Source: JABWBH01 sp964526695 (GTDB lineage: Bacteria > Planctomycetota > Phycisphaerae > UBA1845). From it: 64,000 bases of DNA. A model generated the notes under the pieces. That model was not told where the DNA came from. It did no database searches and was given only the letters and a program-made list of their open reading frames with translations. Made by a program: the position numbers and the translations under genes. Shown here in pieces: positions 8,588 through 16,921 of the stretch (its first letter is position 1; the number at the start of each line of letters is the position of its first letter). The stretch is from assembly GCA_964526695.1 (NCBI GenBank), contig CAZGJA010000019.1:3714-67713 (forward strand), read 5' to 3'.

Positions 8588-9607
8588 CTACTCGTTCCCC
8601 GCCCCCGTCAGCAGCACGTCCTCTGAAGATTCCCGCTTTCCGGGCTGGTATTTGGCGATGAGCTGCCGAATTCGCGGCTGATCCGGCTCCAGTTCCAGCG
8701 AACGGTGCCAATGCTCCAGCGCCCTGTCGTATAAGTCCTTACGCTGACTGTCGTTAAGGTACTGCATCATGAAGATCGACCCCAGCCCCGCGTGACTGCG
8801 GGGCAGACGCGGATCCTCGATCAACGCCTTCTGGTAGGACTCCGTGGCCGCGTCGTAGTCCTTCAGGCGGAACTGGCAGTACCCCAGTGCCTCGTGCGCC
8901 GCCGCCATCTCCGGTTCAAGCCGGACGGCCTGCTCGAGGGCCTGCCGGGCGATGCTGAGCCGGTCCTGCTTGATGTACGTGTTGGCGAGATTCACAAGCA
9001 CGAGCGGCTGGTTTGCGTCGTGCTCCAGCGCGTCCTTGTAGGTACGTATCGCCTCGTAGTACTTCCCTTCCGCGCTGTAGGCCACGCCAAGATTCACGTA
9101 GGCAAACGGCTTGGTAGGATCCAGCTCGATGGCCTTGCGAAAGCACTCGGCGGCCTGTGCATGGTCGCCCATCGTTTGATAGCAGACTCCCAAGTTGAGG
9201 CGGGCTTCAAAGTCGCCGGGCCGCAAATCCACCGCGTGCAGATACGCCTGTACCGCTTCGGCAAGGCGATGCCTGAAGTAGTAGATCTGTGCCAGGCTGA
9301 GCGCATCGTCGAACGAGAATGGGTCGCGCCGGATGGCCTCGACGAAGCTCGAAATCGCCTTCTCGTAATCCCCGATCTTGCGGTAAATCTCGCCCATGCG
9401 CGAGTAGGGCGTAGCCAGCTTCGGGTCGAGGTCGGCCGCGCGCTCAAACTCCCGAAGGGCGGCCTCGATGTTGTTGCTCTCCGCCTTCCGATCGCCCTGC
9501 CGCACATGGTAGTCCGAAGCCATCCGGGCGATGGGGTGGCAACCGGTCAGGCTCGGCAGGGTCATCAACGCAGCAACAATTAAAGTGTTTCTGCTTTTCA
9601 AGGCCAT
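8588..9607 (-). CDS. TPR-repeat lipoprotein
   Basis: 339 residues from ATG 9607, with GAGG 8 bases upstream. The frame stays open far upstream but that part overlaps the divergent glycosyltransferase. Residues 1-23 are a lipoprotein signal ending LPSLTGC, giving lipid-modified Cys23. The rest is about eight tetratricopeptide repeats, for example FEARLNLGVCYQTMGDHAQA and PFAYVNLGVAYSAEGKYYEA, with the A/G-Y-P spacing of canonical TPRs. TPR lipoproteins act as scaffolds for envelope assembly or secretion complexes. The partner is unknown. Divergent from the GT2 gene at 9767. Confidence 0.85.
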   Translation of the reverse strand: MALKSRNTLIVAALMTLPSLTGCHPIARMASDYHVRQGDRKAESNNIEAALREFERAADLDPKLATPYSRMGEIYRKIGDYEKAISSFVEAIRRDPFSFDDALSLAQIYYFRHRLAEAVQAYLHAVDLRPGDFEARLNLGVCYQTMGDHAQAAECFRKAIELDPTKPFAYVNLGVAYSAEGKYYEAIRTYKDALEHDANQPLVLVNLANTYIKQDRLSIARQALEQAVRLEPEMAAAHEALGYCQFRLKDYDAATESYQKALIEDPRLPRSHAGLGSIFMMQYLNDSQRKDLYDRALEHWHRSLELEPDQPRIRQLIAKYQPGKRESSEDVLLTGAGNE

Positions 9608-9766
9608 GTCGGTATCCTCGCGGCTCGGTGCCGCCTCCAAACCGGGCAAGGGGCGATCCTTGAAGGTATCGGCTTGGAAGACCCATAAGGATTTGATCCC
9701 CGTTGCCGCAGGGCTAGGATTCGGTGACGCAACGCGGGGATCATCCCCGGCCGGGAGAGGAAAGCA

Positions 9767-10543
9767 ATGCCGAGACAGCCGCTGGTCGCGATTCCCGTAT
9801 TCAACGAAGAACGCCATTTGGGCTCCGTGATTCGCAGCGCGCAACGCCATGTGCGCGAGGTGCTGGTGATCGACGACGGGTCCACGGATTCCACGCCTCA
9901 GCGGTTGCGCGATTTTCCACAGGTGCATGTCATCCGCCACCCGGAGAACCGCGGCTACGGCTTGAGCTTGGCGGATGCCTTCGCGTATGCGATCCGCCAT
10001 CAATATGACTGGCTCATCACGCTCGACGGCGATGGTCAACACGAGGCCGACCTGATCCCTGTGTTTCTCGATGCCGCCGCGGAGGACGACGCCGAGATCC
10101 TCAGCGGCACGCGATACCCGAAGGGGCACGATGTCGAATCGGCTCGTGCCACCGCGCCGCCGGACCGATGGCGCATTAACCACAGCATCACGGCGCTGCT
10201 GAACCGGGATTGGCGCCTGGGTTTGACCGACGCGTTCTGCGGTTTCAAGGCGTATCGGGTGAGTGCCTTGCGGGAGTTTCGGATCACGATCCCGGGCTAT
10301 GCGATGCCGATGCAACTATGGGTGCAGGCGGCGCGCGCGGGCATGCGCATCCGCGAGATTCCGGTTGATCTTCGCTACCCGGACCCGAACCGGCATTTCG
10401 GCGGGCTGCTCGACGACCCGGCCATCCGGCTGCAACACTACCTCGACGTCTATCGCAGCGAGATCGAGAGTTCGCCGATCTGCTCGACGCGCCCCGCGTT
10501 CGAGGAACTCGACCCCTGCTGCTGCCACACTCACGGAACATGA
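9767..10543 (+). CDS. Glycosyltransferase family 2 (dolichol-phosphate-mannose-synthase-like)
   Basis: 258 residues with a GT-A fold. The N-terminus is LVAIPVFNEERHLGSVI, followed by VIDDGSTDST, and the metal-binding DGDGQH motif lies near residue 90. The order PVFNEE, DDGSTD, DGDGQ is typical of GT2 enzymes that move a sugar from a nucleotide donor to a polyprenyl-phosphate or other acceptor. No C-terminal membrane helices are present, unlike many DPM enzymes. The last four bases overlap the start of the next gene (ATGA at 10540), so the pair is translationally coupled. Acceptor and donor are unknown. Confidence 0.85.
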   Translation: MPRQPLVAIPVFNEERHLGSVIRSAQRHVREVLVIDDGSTDSTPQRLRDFPQVHVIRHPENRGYGLSLADAFAYAIRHQYDWLITLDGDGQHEADLIPVFLDAAAEDDAEILSGTRYPKGHDVESARATAPPDRWRINHSITALLNRDWRLGLTDAFCGFKAYRVSALREFRITIPGYAMPMQLWVQAARAGMRIREIPVDLRYPDPNRHFGGLLDDPAIRLQHYLDVYRSEIESSPICSTRPAFEELDPCCCHTHGT

Positions 10544-12078
10544 TCGACTTCGCGCGCGTGACCACTCCCCGGGGCGACGGCGAGGTGCTGCTGCTGCCGG
10601 CGCTCGCGCAGTGGACCCGGTTCGTTGACAAGAATCAGAGCACACTGGCGGGATCGAAGCTGCGCGTGCTGGATCTTGACCTTTCGGAAGTCCGCCGGCG
10701 CGCGAGGGAGTCGCTGCACCTTGATGCCTCTCAGCCCCTGATCGTGACCGGGCATCAGCCGGAGTTCATTCACGCGGGCATCTGGGCGAAGCACGTCGCG
10801 GCCGCCGAGATCGCGCGACGCGCCAGTGGCACGGCGCTGAACCTCATCGTGGATCACGATGTACCGCGAGACCTGGACCTGCGGATTCCCCGGTTCGACG
10901 ACGGCGCGTGGGGGGTGGAGCACGTCCGCACAGGGTCCGGTGAACGCGGCAGGGCCTACGAGTTTCTTGAGGCTCTCGCGCCGGACGAGCTTGCTCTGGC
11001 TGAGCAGACCGCCCGATTCGCGATGGGCGGACGTTGGGACCGCTCTGAGATGCCGGCGTTTTTCGAGGCGGCGCGCCGCTGCGGTCCGACAGCGGACTTC
11101 GTGGATCAAGTCAGCGCCGGTCGCAGCGGCGTTGAGCGGCGACTGGGCGTGGCGATGGTCGAGGCAAGAACGTCCGCGCTGCCGTGGCATCCGTTCGTTG
11201 CGGACCTGCTCCTGAGCGCCCCGCGCTTTGCGCTCGAATACAACCGCGCGCTCGATGAGTACCGGGCGCGCCATCACGTCCGCGGTCGAAACCGTCCCAT
11301 GCCCGATCTGGCGACCGACGGAAAATGGCAGGAAGTTCCGCTGTGGCTGGTGCGGAAAGGGCAGCCGCGGCGAAGGTGCTTCGTGAAGGTCGAGGCCGAC
11401 ATGCTTCAGTTGCGCGCCGAGGAGGAGCCGGCGGGGCGCCTGTCCGCGTCGCGGTTCTCTCGCTGCGCCACCTGCGCGATCGCGCTGGCAGAGCTGGGCG
11501 AGTGGGGTGTGCGACCCAGGGCGCTGACGCTGACGCTGTGGGCGCGCGTCTTCCTGGGCGATTTCTTCATCCACGGGACAGGCGGAGCGAAGTACGATCG
11601 CATCACCGACGATCTGATTCGCGGTTACTACGGGTTGGCGCCGCCCGCGTACGCCTGCGTTTCTGCCACGCTGCGCTATCGCGAAGCGGAAGGGGAAAGG
11701 GGCGCTGCCGATGTCGCGCGCGATGCGCGTCCCAGTCCGCGCGAGCTTCGATTCAATCCCCAGCGATTCGTGAGCAGCGGCGCGGAGACCGCGCCGCTGC
11801 TCGCGCGCCGAGCCGAGGCCATCCGCCATTCCGCCGAGCTGCGACGGTCCGCGCCGCGCGATCGATCCGCTCGAAGGCGCGCCTTTGAGCTGATTCGCCG
11901 CGCCAACGCCGAGCTTGCGGCCCAGACTCCGCTCGTCGGAGGCAGTCTTAGCGAGCCGGCGTTGAAGCCGGACAGCGCCGGACGCAACGCGCAAGCAGCC
12001 GCCGGGCGTGAGTTCTTCTTCGCGCTCTTCAACGAATCGCGTCTGAAAGCGCTGATCGACTCCGTAGCCCGCGGCTGA
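10540..12078 (+). CDS. BshC-like protein of unknown function
   Basis: 512 residues. I do not recognise it as a named protein, but the order of motifs recalls BshC (bacillithiol cysteine-adding enzyme). TGHQPEFIHAGIWAKH lies near residue 70, an acidic-His element VDHDVPRDLDL near 105, and FFIHGTGGAKYDRITDDLI near 345. BshC has TGQQ/TGHQ, EDHD and GGPGEIAY at similar relative places. That comparison is from memory and is inference. The C-terminal about 110 residues are Arg/Ala-rich and helical. The start overlaps the GT2 stop. No other bacillithiol gene is in the window. Confidence 0.6.
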   Translation: MIDFARVTTPRGDGEVLLLPALAQWTRFVDKNQSTLAGSKLRVLDLDLSEVRRRARESLHLDASQPLIVTGHQPEFIHAGIWAKHVAAAEIARRASGTALNLIVDHDVPRDLDLRIPRFDDGAWGVEHVRTGSGERGRAYEFLEALAPDELALAEQTARFAMGGRWDRSEMPAFFEAARRCGPTADFVDQVSAGRSGVERRLGVAMVEARTSALPWHPFVADLLLSAPRFALEYNRALDEYRARHHVRGRNRPMPDLATDGKWQEVPLWLVRKGQPRRRCFVKVEADMLQLRAEEEPAGRLSASRFSRCATCAIALAELGEWGVRPRALTLTLWARVFLGDFFIHGTGGAKYDRITDDLIRGYYGLAPPAYACVSATLRYREAEGERGAADVARDARPSPRELRFNPQRFVSSGAETAPLLARRAEAIRHSAELRRSAPRDRSARRRAFELIRRANAELAAQTPLVGGSLSEPALKPDSAGRNAQAAAGREFFFALFNESRLKALIDSVARG

Positions 12079-12550
12079 CGCCGTTGGTCCGTACGCCAGC
12101 CCCCCCCACGCACCGGCGAGTTTGGCCCGGCGTCTCGGTTCCGGGGACTCGCTCGCTCTCTCCCTGCTCCAGGCCGGATGAAAGGGGCTGCCCTCCTCTT
12201 GCCGGGTGGGACTCCCCAACTGGGTTTCAAGCCAGCCACGGCCAATAAACCGTGGCACTTTATTTTTCGTTCCCAAGAATGAAATAATCGAGCGTGCCGG
12301 TCGAAAACACGTGGGGGGCTTGCTTGGGCTGGTGGGGTGGTGTATAGTTGATTGGCTAAGCGTCCCCCCTGCTGGTTACGTCTCCCCTCATGGTACCGCT
12401 ACGTCCGGCACGGGCGTCAAAGATTACGCGGGGCTGCGCGTCCGTGAAAAAATGCTAATCCATGCGCACAGTCCTTGACGACGTGCGTATATACGGAAGG
12501 GGAGAGTGAAGGGGAGAGAGCGAGCGTTCGCTCATTGAGGAGCTAATGCC
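12079..12550. other. 472-bp gap upstream of the sigma factor
   Basis: It contains a candidate promoter (12320-12348), which would give a leader of roughly 190 bases. It also has a small hairpin GAGCGA/TCGCTC near 12517-12532, just before the GAGGAG ribosome site of the sigma-factor gene. No gene seen. Confidence 0.5.
12320..12348 (+). promoter_or_regulatory. Sigma-70-type promoter, TTGCTT-N17-TATAGT
   Basis: TTGCTT (12320-12325), a 17-base spacer and TATAGT (12343-12348) point toward the sigma-factor gene at 12551. The -10 matches the consensus in five of six positions. The -35 shares the TTGC core seen at the other promoters in this window. Confidence 0.45.
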
Positions 12551-13546
12551 ATGTGTGCGCAAATGTTGGCCAGGAAGATCGATCCGCAATCGCGCGGCAG
12601 CGCGGTTGCCGGGTTGCCGCGTGCGCCGGTGCTTGCCCAGTTGTCGCGGGCGGATCGGGCGTTGCTGACGCAATGGCTCAGCCAGCCGGTCGATTTCGTC
12701 GCGGATCCGACGTATTCGCGCCCCGGGGCGGAGTGGGAGCTGTTCGGCGTGAAGTCCGAATTTCCGGACCGGCGGATTCCGCGTTTCCACGAGCCGACGC
12801 CCGTGGTGGACAGCGAGTTCCGCAACGGCGAGGTCGTTCGTCTGACGACGGCGCAGGAGCAGCTCGCGTTCAAGCGTTACAACTACGCCCGCTACCGCTG
12901 CTCGCGAATCATCCACCGGGCGGCCGGCGGCAAACTGACGAAGTCCGAGACGTGGCGCCTGATCGCCTGGGCGGCGCGGTCCCTCGACGTGCGCAGCCAG
13001 ATCGTGCGATTGAACATGCCGCTGGTGCTGGCGATGGCCAAGCGCACGCGGCTGACCAATATCGACGTCAACGAGATGATCAGCGAAGGGAACATGGCGC
13101 TCCTGCGCAGCGTGGAGAAGTTCGATTGCGGGCGCGGGTTCAAGTTCAGCACCTACTCGTGCCGCGCGATTCTCAAGAGCTTCTCGCGCGTCGCCATGAA
13201 GACCAGCCGCTATCGCCACGTGTTCCCGACCGAGTTCGATCCCACGGTGGAGCAGAGCGATTTCCTCGATCGCAAGCGCGAGGACGTGGAGATCGATTGC
13301 GTCGATGAAATCCGGCACATCTTGCTGGAGAACTCGGCGGGGCTGACGGAGGTGGAGCGCACGGTGATCGAGGAGCGCTTCGCGCTGAACCAGCCGCCGC
13401 CAGTGGAGGGCGCGCCGCATCGGCTCAAGACGCTCGAGCAGGTGGGCACGATCATCGGCGTCACCAAGGAGCGCGTCCGGCAGATTCAGAACAAAGCGCT
13501 GGACAAGCTGAAGCTGGCGCTGATGGAGCAGTATCTGGCCGCGTAG
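12551..13546 (+). CDS. RNA polymerase sigma-70 family factor with a long N-terminal extension
   Basis: 331 residues; GAGGAG lies 8 bases before ATG 12551. Region 2 is present (NMPLVLAMAKRTR, then DVNEMISEGNMALLRSVEKF and FKFSTYSCRAILKSFSR), binding core enzyme and the -10 element. Region 4 is VGTIIGVTKERVRQIQNKAL near the C-terminus, the -35 helix-turn-helix. The first about 125 residues (SRADRALLTQWLSQPVDFV and so on) do not resemble region 1.1 or 1.2 of RpoD. The family is probably lineage-specific (group 2/3 sigma). Targets are unknown. A strong terminator follows at 13583. Confidence 0.88.
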   Translation: MCAQMLARKIDPQSRGSAVAGLPRAPVLAQLSRADRALLTQWLSQPVDFVADPTYSRPGAEWELFGVKSEFPDRRIPRFHEPTPVVDSEFRNGEVVRLTTAQEQLAFKRYNYARYRCSRIIHRAAGGKLTKSETWRLIAWAARSLDVRSQIVRLNMPLVLAMAKRTRLTNIDVNEMISEGNMALLRSVEKFDCGRGFKFSTYSCRAILKSFSRVAMKTSRYRHVFPTEFDPTVEQSDFLDRKREDVEIDCVDEIRHILLENSAGLTEVERTVIEERFALNQPPPVEGAPHRLKTLEQVGTIIGVTKERVRQIQNKALDKLKLALMEQYLAA

Positions 13547-13582
13547 CGTCTCGGGCAGCCGGAACTCAGTTAGAAGGCAACC

Positions 13583-13622
13583 ACGCGGGCGGGCTTTCCT
13601 GGAAAGCTCGCTCGCGTTTTTC
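13583..13622 (+). terminator. Intrinsic terminator after the sigma-factor gene
   Basis: A 15-bp stem is formed by ACGCGGGCGGGCTTT (13583-13597) and AAAGCTCGCTCGCGT (13603-13617), with two G-U pairs. The loop is five bases and TTTTTC follows. It separates the sigma factor from aroB. Confidence 0.85.
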
Positions 13623-13665
13623 TTGGCCGGACTACAATGCGGCCCGTCTGCCTGGGCGCAGTGCC

Positions 13666-14775
13666 ATGAAGAGCTTGCACATCACCACGGCGGCGGAGGA
13701 GCATGCGACGCGGGTCGTCATCGACCCCGGCGCTGCGGCACGCGCCGGGTCGTACGTCGAGCCGCTTCATCCGTCCAAGGTTCTTCTCGTCAGCGAAACC
13801 ACCGTCGCGCCGCTTTACGTCGACACGCTGCTGGCGTCGCTGCATTCGGCGGGGCTGAACGCGGAGGTGGAGGTCTTCGCCGCGGGCGAGTCCTCGAAGT
13901 CACCGCGGCAGGTGGAGGCGATCCACAACCGGCTCGCGGCGTTGGCGCTGGGGCGAGACGGCCTAATCCTCGCCCTCGGCGGGGGCGTGGTCAGCGACGT
14001 GGCCGGGTTCGCCGCGGCGACGTGGATGCGCGGCGTGCGGCTCGCGATCTGCCCGACGACGATGGAGGCCATGCTGGACGCCTCGATCGGCGGCAAGACC
14101 GGGGTCAACCTTCCCGCGGGCAAGAACCTTGTCGGCGCGTTTCATCATCCGTCGCTGGTGCTGATCGATCCGGCGACGCTGAGCACGCTGCCGCAGCGCG
14201 ACGTACGCGCGGGTCTGGCGGAGTCGATCAAGCACGCGCTGGTGTTCGACGAGGCCTTCGTCGCGTGGCATGAGGCGAGCGTTGAAAACGTGCTGAAGCT
14301 CGATCCCGCCACGCTCACCGAGCTGATTCACCGCAACGTGCGGCTCAAGGCGGAGGTGGTCGCCGCGGACCCTTATGAACGGACAGGCAGGCGGGCGCTG
14401 CTGAACTTCGGGCACACGATCGGCCACGCGTTGGAGGCCCAGTGTGGCTACGCGCTGCGGCATGGCGAGTGCGTGGCGATGGGCATGGCCGCGGCGCTGT
14501 CGCTTTCGGTTCGATACGCCGGGCTTCCCGCCGAGCAGGCGCGACGGGGTAGGGAGCTGATCGAGGCGTTCGGACTGCCGGTGCGGTGGTCGGCATGCGC
14601 TGCGGCGTCACAACGCATCGACCCGCACGCATTGATGGAGCGGACGCTGGCGGACAAGAAGAACGTGGCGGGTCAGCGGCGGTTTGTGCTCATCGAGGCC
14701 ATCGGCAGGGCAAACGTGGTTGACAGCGTGGACGACGGGGCGCTGCACGAGGCGATCCGCGAAGTGCTCACATAA
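13666..14775 (+). CDS. aroB: 3-dehydroquinate synthase
   Basis: 369 residues, normal for AroB. It converts DAHP to 3-dehydroquinate in the shikimate pathway, using NAD and a divalent metal. The NAD-binding GGGVVSDVAGFAAATWMRG segment (near residue 105), PTTMEAMLDASIGGKTGVN, and AGLAESIKHALV with the metal-ligand Glu are all present. The metal-binding histidines occur in FGHTIGHALE and RHGECVAMGM. It stands alone, between a terminator and an inverted-repeat gap. Confidence 0.95.
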   Translation: MKSLHITTAAEEHATRVVIDPGAAARAGSYVEPLHPSKVLLVSETTVAPLYVDTLLASLHSAGLNAEVEVFAAGESSKSPRQVEAIHNRLAALALGRDGLILALGGGVVSDVAGFAAATWMRGVRLAICPTTMEAMLDASIGGKTGVNLPAGKNLVGAFHHPSLVLIDPATLSTLPQRDVRAGLAESIKHALVFDEAFVAWHEASVENVLKLDPATLTELIHRNVRLKAEVVAADPYERTGRRALLNFGHTIGHALEAQCGYALRHGECVAMGMAAALSLSVRYAGLPAEQARRGRELIEAFGLPVRWSACAAASQRIDPHALMERTLADKKNVAGQRRFVLIEAIGRANVVDSVDDGALHEAIREVLT

Positions 14776-14845
14776 GGCGAGCTTTTCTTGACGTTTTGTT
14801 GGGCCTGACGGAGGCGCTTCGCCGCCACGGCGGGGGGTTTGGGGC

Positions 14846-14863
14846 GCAGGCTGCGCAGCCTGC
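14846..14863. repeat. 18-bp perfect palindrome
   Basis: GCAGGCTGCGCAGCCTGC is a perfect inverted repeat between aroB and the convergent aldehyde dehydrogenase gene. It could act as a bidirectional hairpin for the two converging transcripts. A second, imperfect hairpin of the ccgcgcgggctgaagcgcgcgg type lies at about 14927-14950 and is a dispersed family (compare 38321 and 49732). Confidence 0.6.
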
Positions 14864-14983
14864 AGCATCATGGGCTCTTGCGTGGCGGTCTCCCCGGTGC
14901 AGAACGCAGTGGGCTCTTCGCACGTCCGCGCGGGCTGAAGCGCGCGGCTCGCCGGGCGAAAACAGAGTTTTCCACACCCCGGC

Positions 14984-16426
14984 CTACGCAGCGCCCTCCA
15001 TCTGGAACGCCCGCTGGCGGTAGAGGTGCTCGAAGAGGTTCCCTTCGTGCGGCTGGTTCCAGCTTATGCGCCAGGTCGGGATCGGGCCGAAGTTGAGGCG
15101 GTCGATGTTCGCCGCGGCCATGAGGCGCGAGCGGAAGGCGGCGTCATCCGTGATGGCTGTCACGATCAGTGACCCGCCGATGGCACTGGGCATCTCGCCC
15201 GTCGGACACTCGACCACGGAAGCGAAGGGGAAGAGAAACTCACGGTTGGCCAGCGGATGGTCGCTATCGTCGCAGCGCACCACCGTCGGCAGGAGCCAAG
15301 CGCAGCGGCCCAGCCGGGCGAGGCGATTGGAGCCGGTGTGGCTCGGATCGCCGGCGCGGAGGCGCTGCGTGACATCCTCCGCTCCGGGCACGAGCAGGTC
15401 GTGGTCAATGACGGCGCTGATGCGTTCGGCCATCGCGGGATTGGCGAACGCGGCCACGCGGGCATCGGCGTGTTCCGCGGGCCGTGCCGGAATCGGCGCG
15501 AAGCGGGCGGCGAGCGCCTCGGCGATTTCCCGGCCGTGGCGCGGCGTCCACACGCCCGAGGCGTTGATGCACGATCGTCCGCAGTTGGCTTCGATCGAGG
15601 AGGCGATGACGTCAAGGTATTTCGGCCAGTCGTCGGCCGCGTCGTCGCCGAGGAGAATCTTGCTGAATCCCGGACCGTGGACTTCGACGCGCGGGTTGTG
15701 GTGCCACGGGCAGGTGGTGGCGGCGTCGCCGAAGATCATGGAGCGATCCACCAGCCTCAGCAGCTCGCCGGCGCCGGCGTGATCCGTGGGATAGAAGCCG
15801 AACGCCTCGCGCGGAACGCCCGCGGCCGCGAGTGCTTCGATCACGCGAAACGGCGTCCACGGCTCCTCGCGCCCCGGCTTGAGCGCGACCGGCGCTTTCA
15901 GCGGAATGGCGGGGATCCACAGCGAGTGCACGCCCGGCGAGTTGCTGGGCAGCACAGCGCCGAAGATGCGCCCCTCGCGGAAGAAGCTGACGGTGCGCCC
16001 GTCGAGTTTGCCGAATCCGCGGTCGAGGACGGAGAGATCGAGCCCGCGCGTCAGGCCCGCGAGCACGTCCTCAATCTCGCGCAGCACATAGGCGATCTTC
16101 TCGGCGTTCGACCGGCAGTAGGAAACGGGCATGCCCGTCGTGGCCGAAAGCGAGGCGACGTAGTCATCGAACGACTGGCTCGCATCGCCCAGCGGAAGGA
16201 CCGCCGACAGAAACAAATCAGCGGCCTTGCGGCACTTCGCGGTCAGCTCAGCGATCGGGATGCGCTCCAGTACGGTTGCGTCCATGCGGCGGATGTCGCG
16301 GCCGATCAGCCCGCTGTTGGCGAGGCTCAGCTCCGCGACCCGCTCGCCGGTGGCGTGGTGGAGAAGGGCAGCGGTCTCAACGCTGAGATAGGGTTTCCCG
16401 TGTCTGAGGATGGGGATGTGAATCAT
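14984..16426 (-). CDS. Aldehyde dehydrogenase / acyl-CoA reductase family protein
   Basis: 480 residues with an ALDH fold. The nucleotide-binding region is GAVLPSNSPGVHSLWIPAIP then APVALKPGREEPWTPFRVIEAL. The catalytic site is NCGRSCINASG, with Cys286 in the expected GxxC position. The C-terminal EGNLFEHLYRQRAFQ closes the fold. The conserved general-base Glu of classical ALDHs is not obvious to me, and the SNSPG variant resembles CoA-acylating or acyl-CoA reductase members. It likely oxidises an aldehyde or reduces an acyl donor with NAD(P). The substrate is unknown. It is convergent with aroB, with no partner genes. Confidence 0.8.
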   Translation of the reverse strand: MIHIPILRHGKPYLSVETAALLHHATGERVAELSLANSGLIGRDIRRMDATVLERIPIAELTAKCRKAADLFLSAVLPLGDASQSFDDYVASLSATTGMPVSYCRSNAEKIAYVLREIEDVLAGLTRGLDLSVLDRGFGKLDGRTVSFFREGRIFGAVLPSNSPGVHSLWIPAIPLKAPVALKPGREEPWTPFRVIEALAAAGVPREAFGFYPTDHAGAGELLRLVDRSMIFGDAATTCPWHHNPRVEVHGPGFSKILLGDDAADDWPKYLDVIASSIEANCGRSCINASGVWTPRHGREIAEALAARFAPIPARPAEHADARVAAFANPAMAERISAVIDHDLLVPGAEDVTQRLRAGDPSHTGSNRLARLGRCAWLLPTVVRCDDSDHPLANREFLFPFASVVECPTGEMPSAIGGSLIVTAITDDAAFRSRLMAAANIDRLNFGPIPTWRISWNQPHEGNLFEHLYRQRAFQMEGAA

Positions 16427-16655
16427 AAGGCTGTTGAATAACGCCCGGAGCCGCGAAGTTCAACCACCGAGGCTTGTGCTGTCGCCCCAGGCTCCGTTTT
16501 GCAATCTTCGGCTGCGCCGGGACTTATGGCTTCTGCGGCCGAAGATTCAGAAATCCAACCGTTCGGAATGGCGTTGCGGCGTACGAGTCGCGCGTCACGG
16601 GCGGCGGACGCGGAAGAGACTTTGGGGCTTCCTCCAAAATTTTTTTTTGATTTGT

Positions 16656-16683
16656 TTGCATCGCGCCGGACATGGAGTATAAT
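16656..16683 (+). promoter_or_regulatory. Sigma-70-type promoter, TTGCAT-N16-TATAAT
   Basis: A perfect TATAAT (16678-16683) lies 16 bases after TTGCAT (16656-16661); an overlapping TTTGCA gives a 17-base spacer. The region just upstream is an A/T-rich tract unusual for this GC-rich DNA, like an UP element. Transcription would begin near 16690, immediately before the structured RNA. Confidence 0.7.
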
Positions 16684-16689
16684 TTACAT

Positions 16690-16763
16690 AGACGGACCTT
16701 AGGCGCCTCGATCCTGGGGGGCACGGTGCTGAAAAGCATCGGCAGGCGGGGCGCCTCCTTTTA
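16690..16763 (+). ncRNA. Candidate structured small RNA or leader attenuator
   Basis: About 74 bases following a perfect TATAAT promoter. An outer 10-bp stem pairs AGGCGCCTCG (16701-16710) with CGGGGCGCCT (16747-16756). Inside is a 7-bp hairpin, CGGTGCT with AGCATCG (16724-16741), capped by a GAAA (GNRA) tetraloop. The tail is CCTTTTAT. This looks like a self-contained transcript ending in an intrinsic terminator, or a leader that could attenuate the GT9 gene 160 bases on. It does not match any RNA family I know (SRP, 6S and common riboswitch cores were considered). Confidence 0.5.
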
Positions 16764-16921
16764 TGCGCCGACCTTCGTCCGTTCCGCTCCACGCATCTCC
16801 GCTCGCCTCCGCGCACTGCGTCATGCGTGGCAATCTCTTTTGACCGCTGCCGCGCGCCGCGTACCGTTACCTTCCTGTCAGTTTGGCTTAGCGGCCAGAG
16901 AGCCTTTGCGAATCGGACGCC

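Larger units (their letters stand above)
16427..16921. other. 495-bp gap with promoter and structured RNA
   Basis: It holds the promoter at 16656-16683 and the hairpin RNA at 16690-16763, listed separately. The remaining bases up to the GT9 start at 16922 show no gene. Short open frames across here would read through the RNA structure. Confidence 0.55.
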
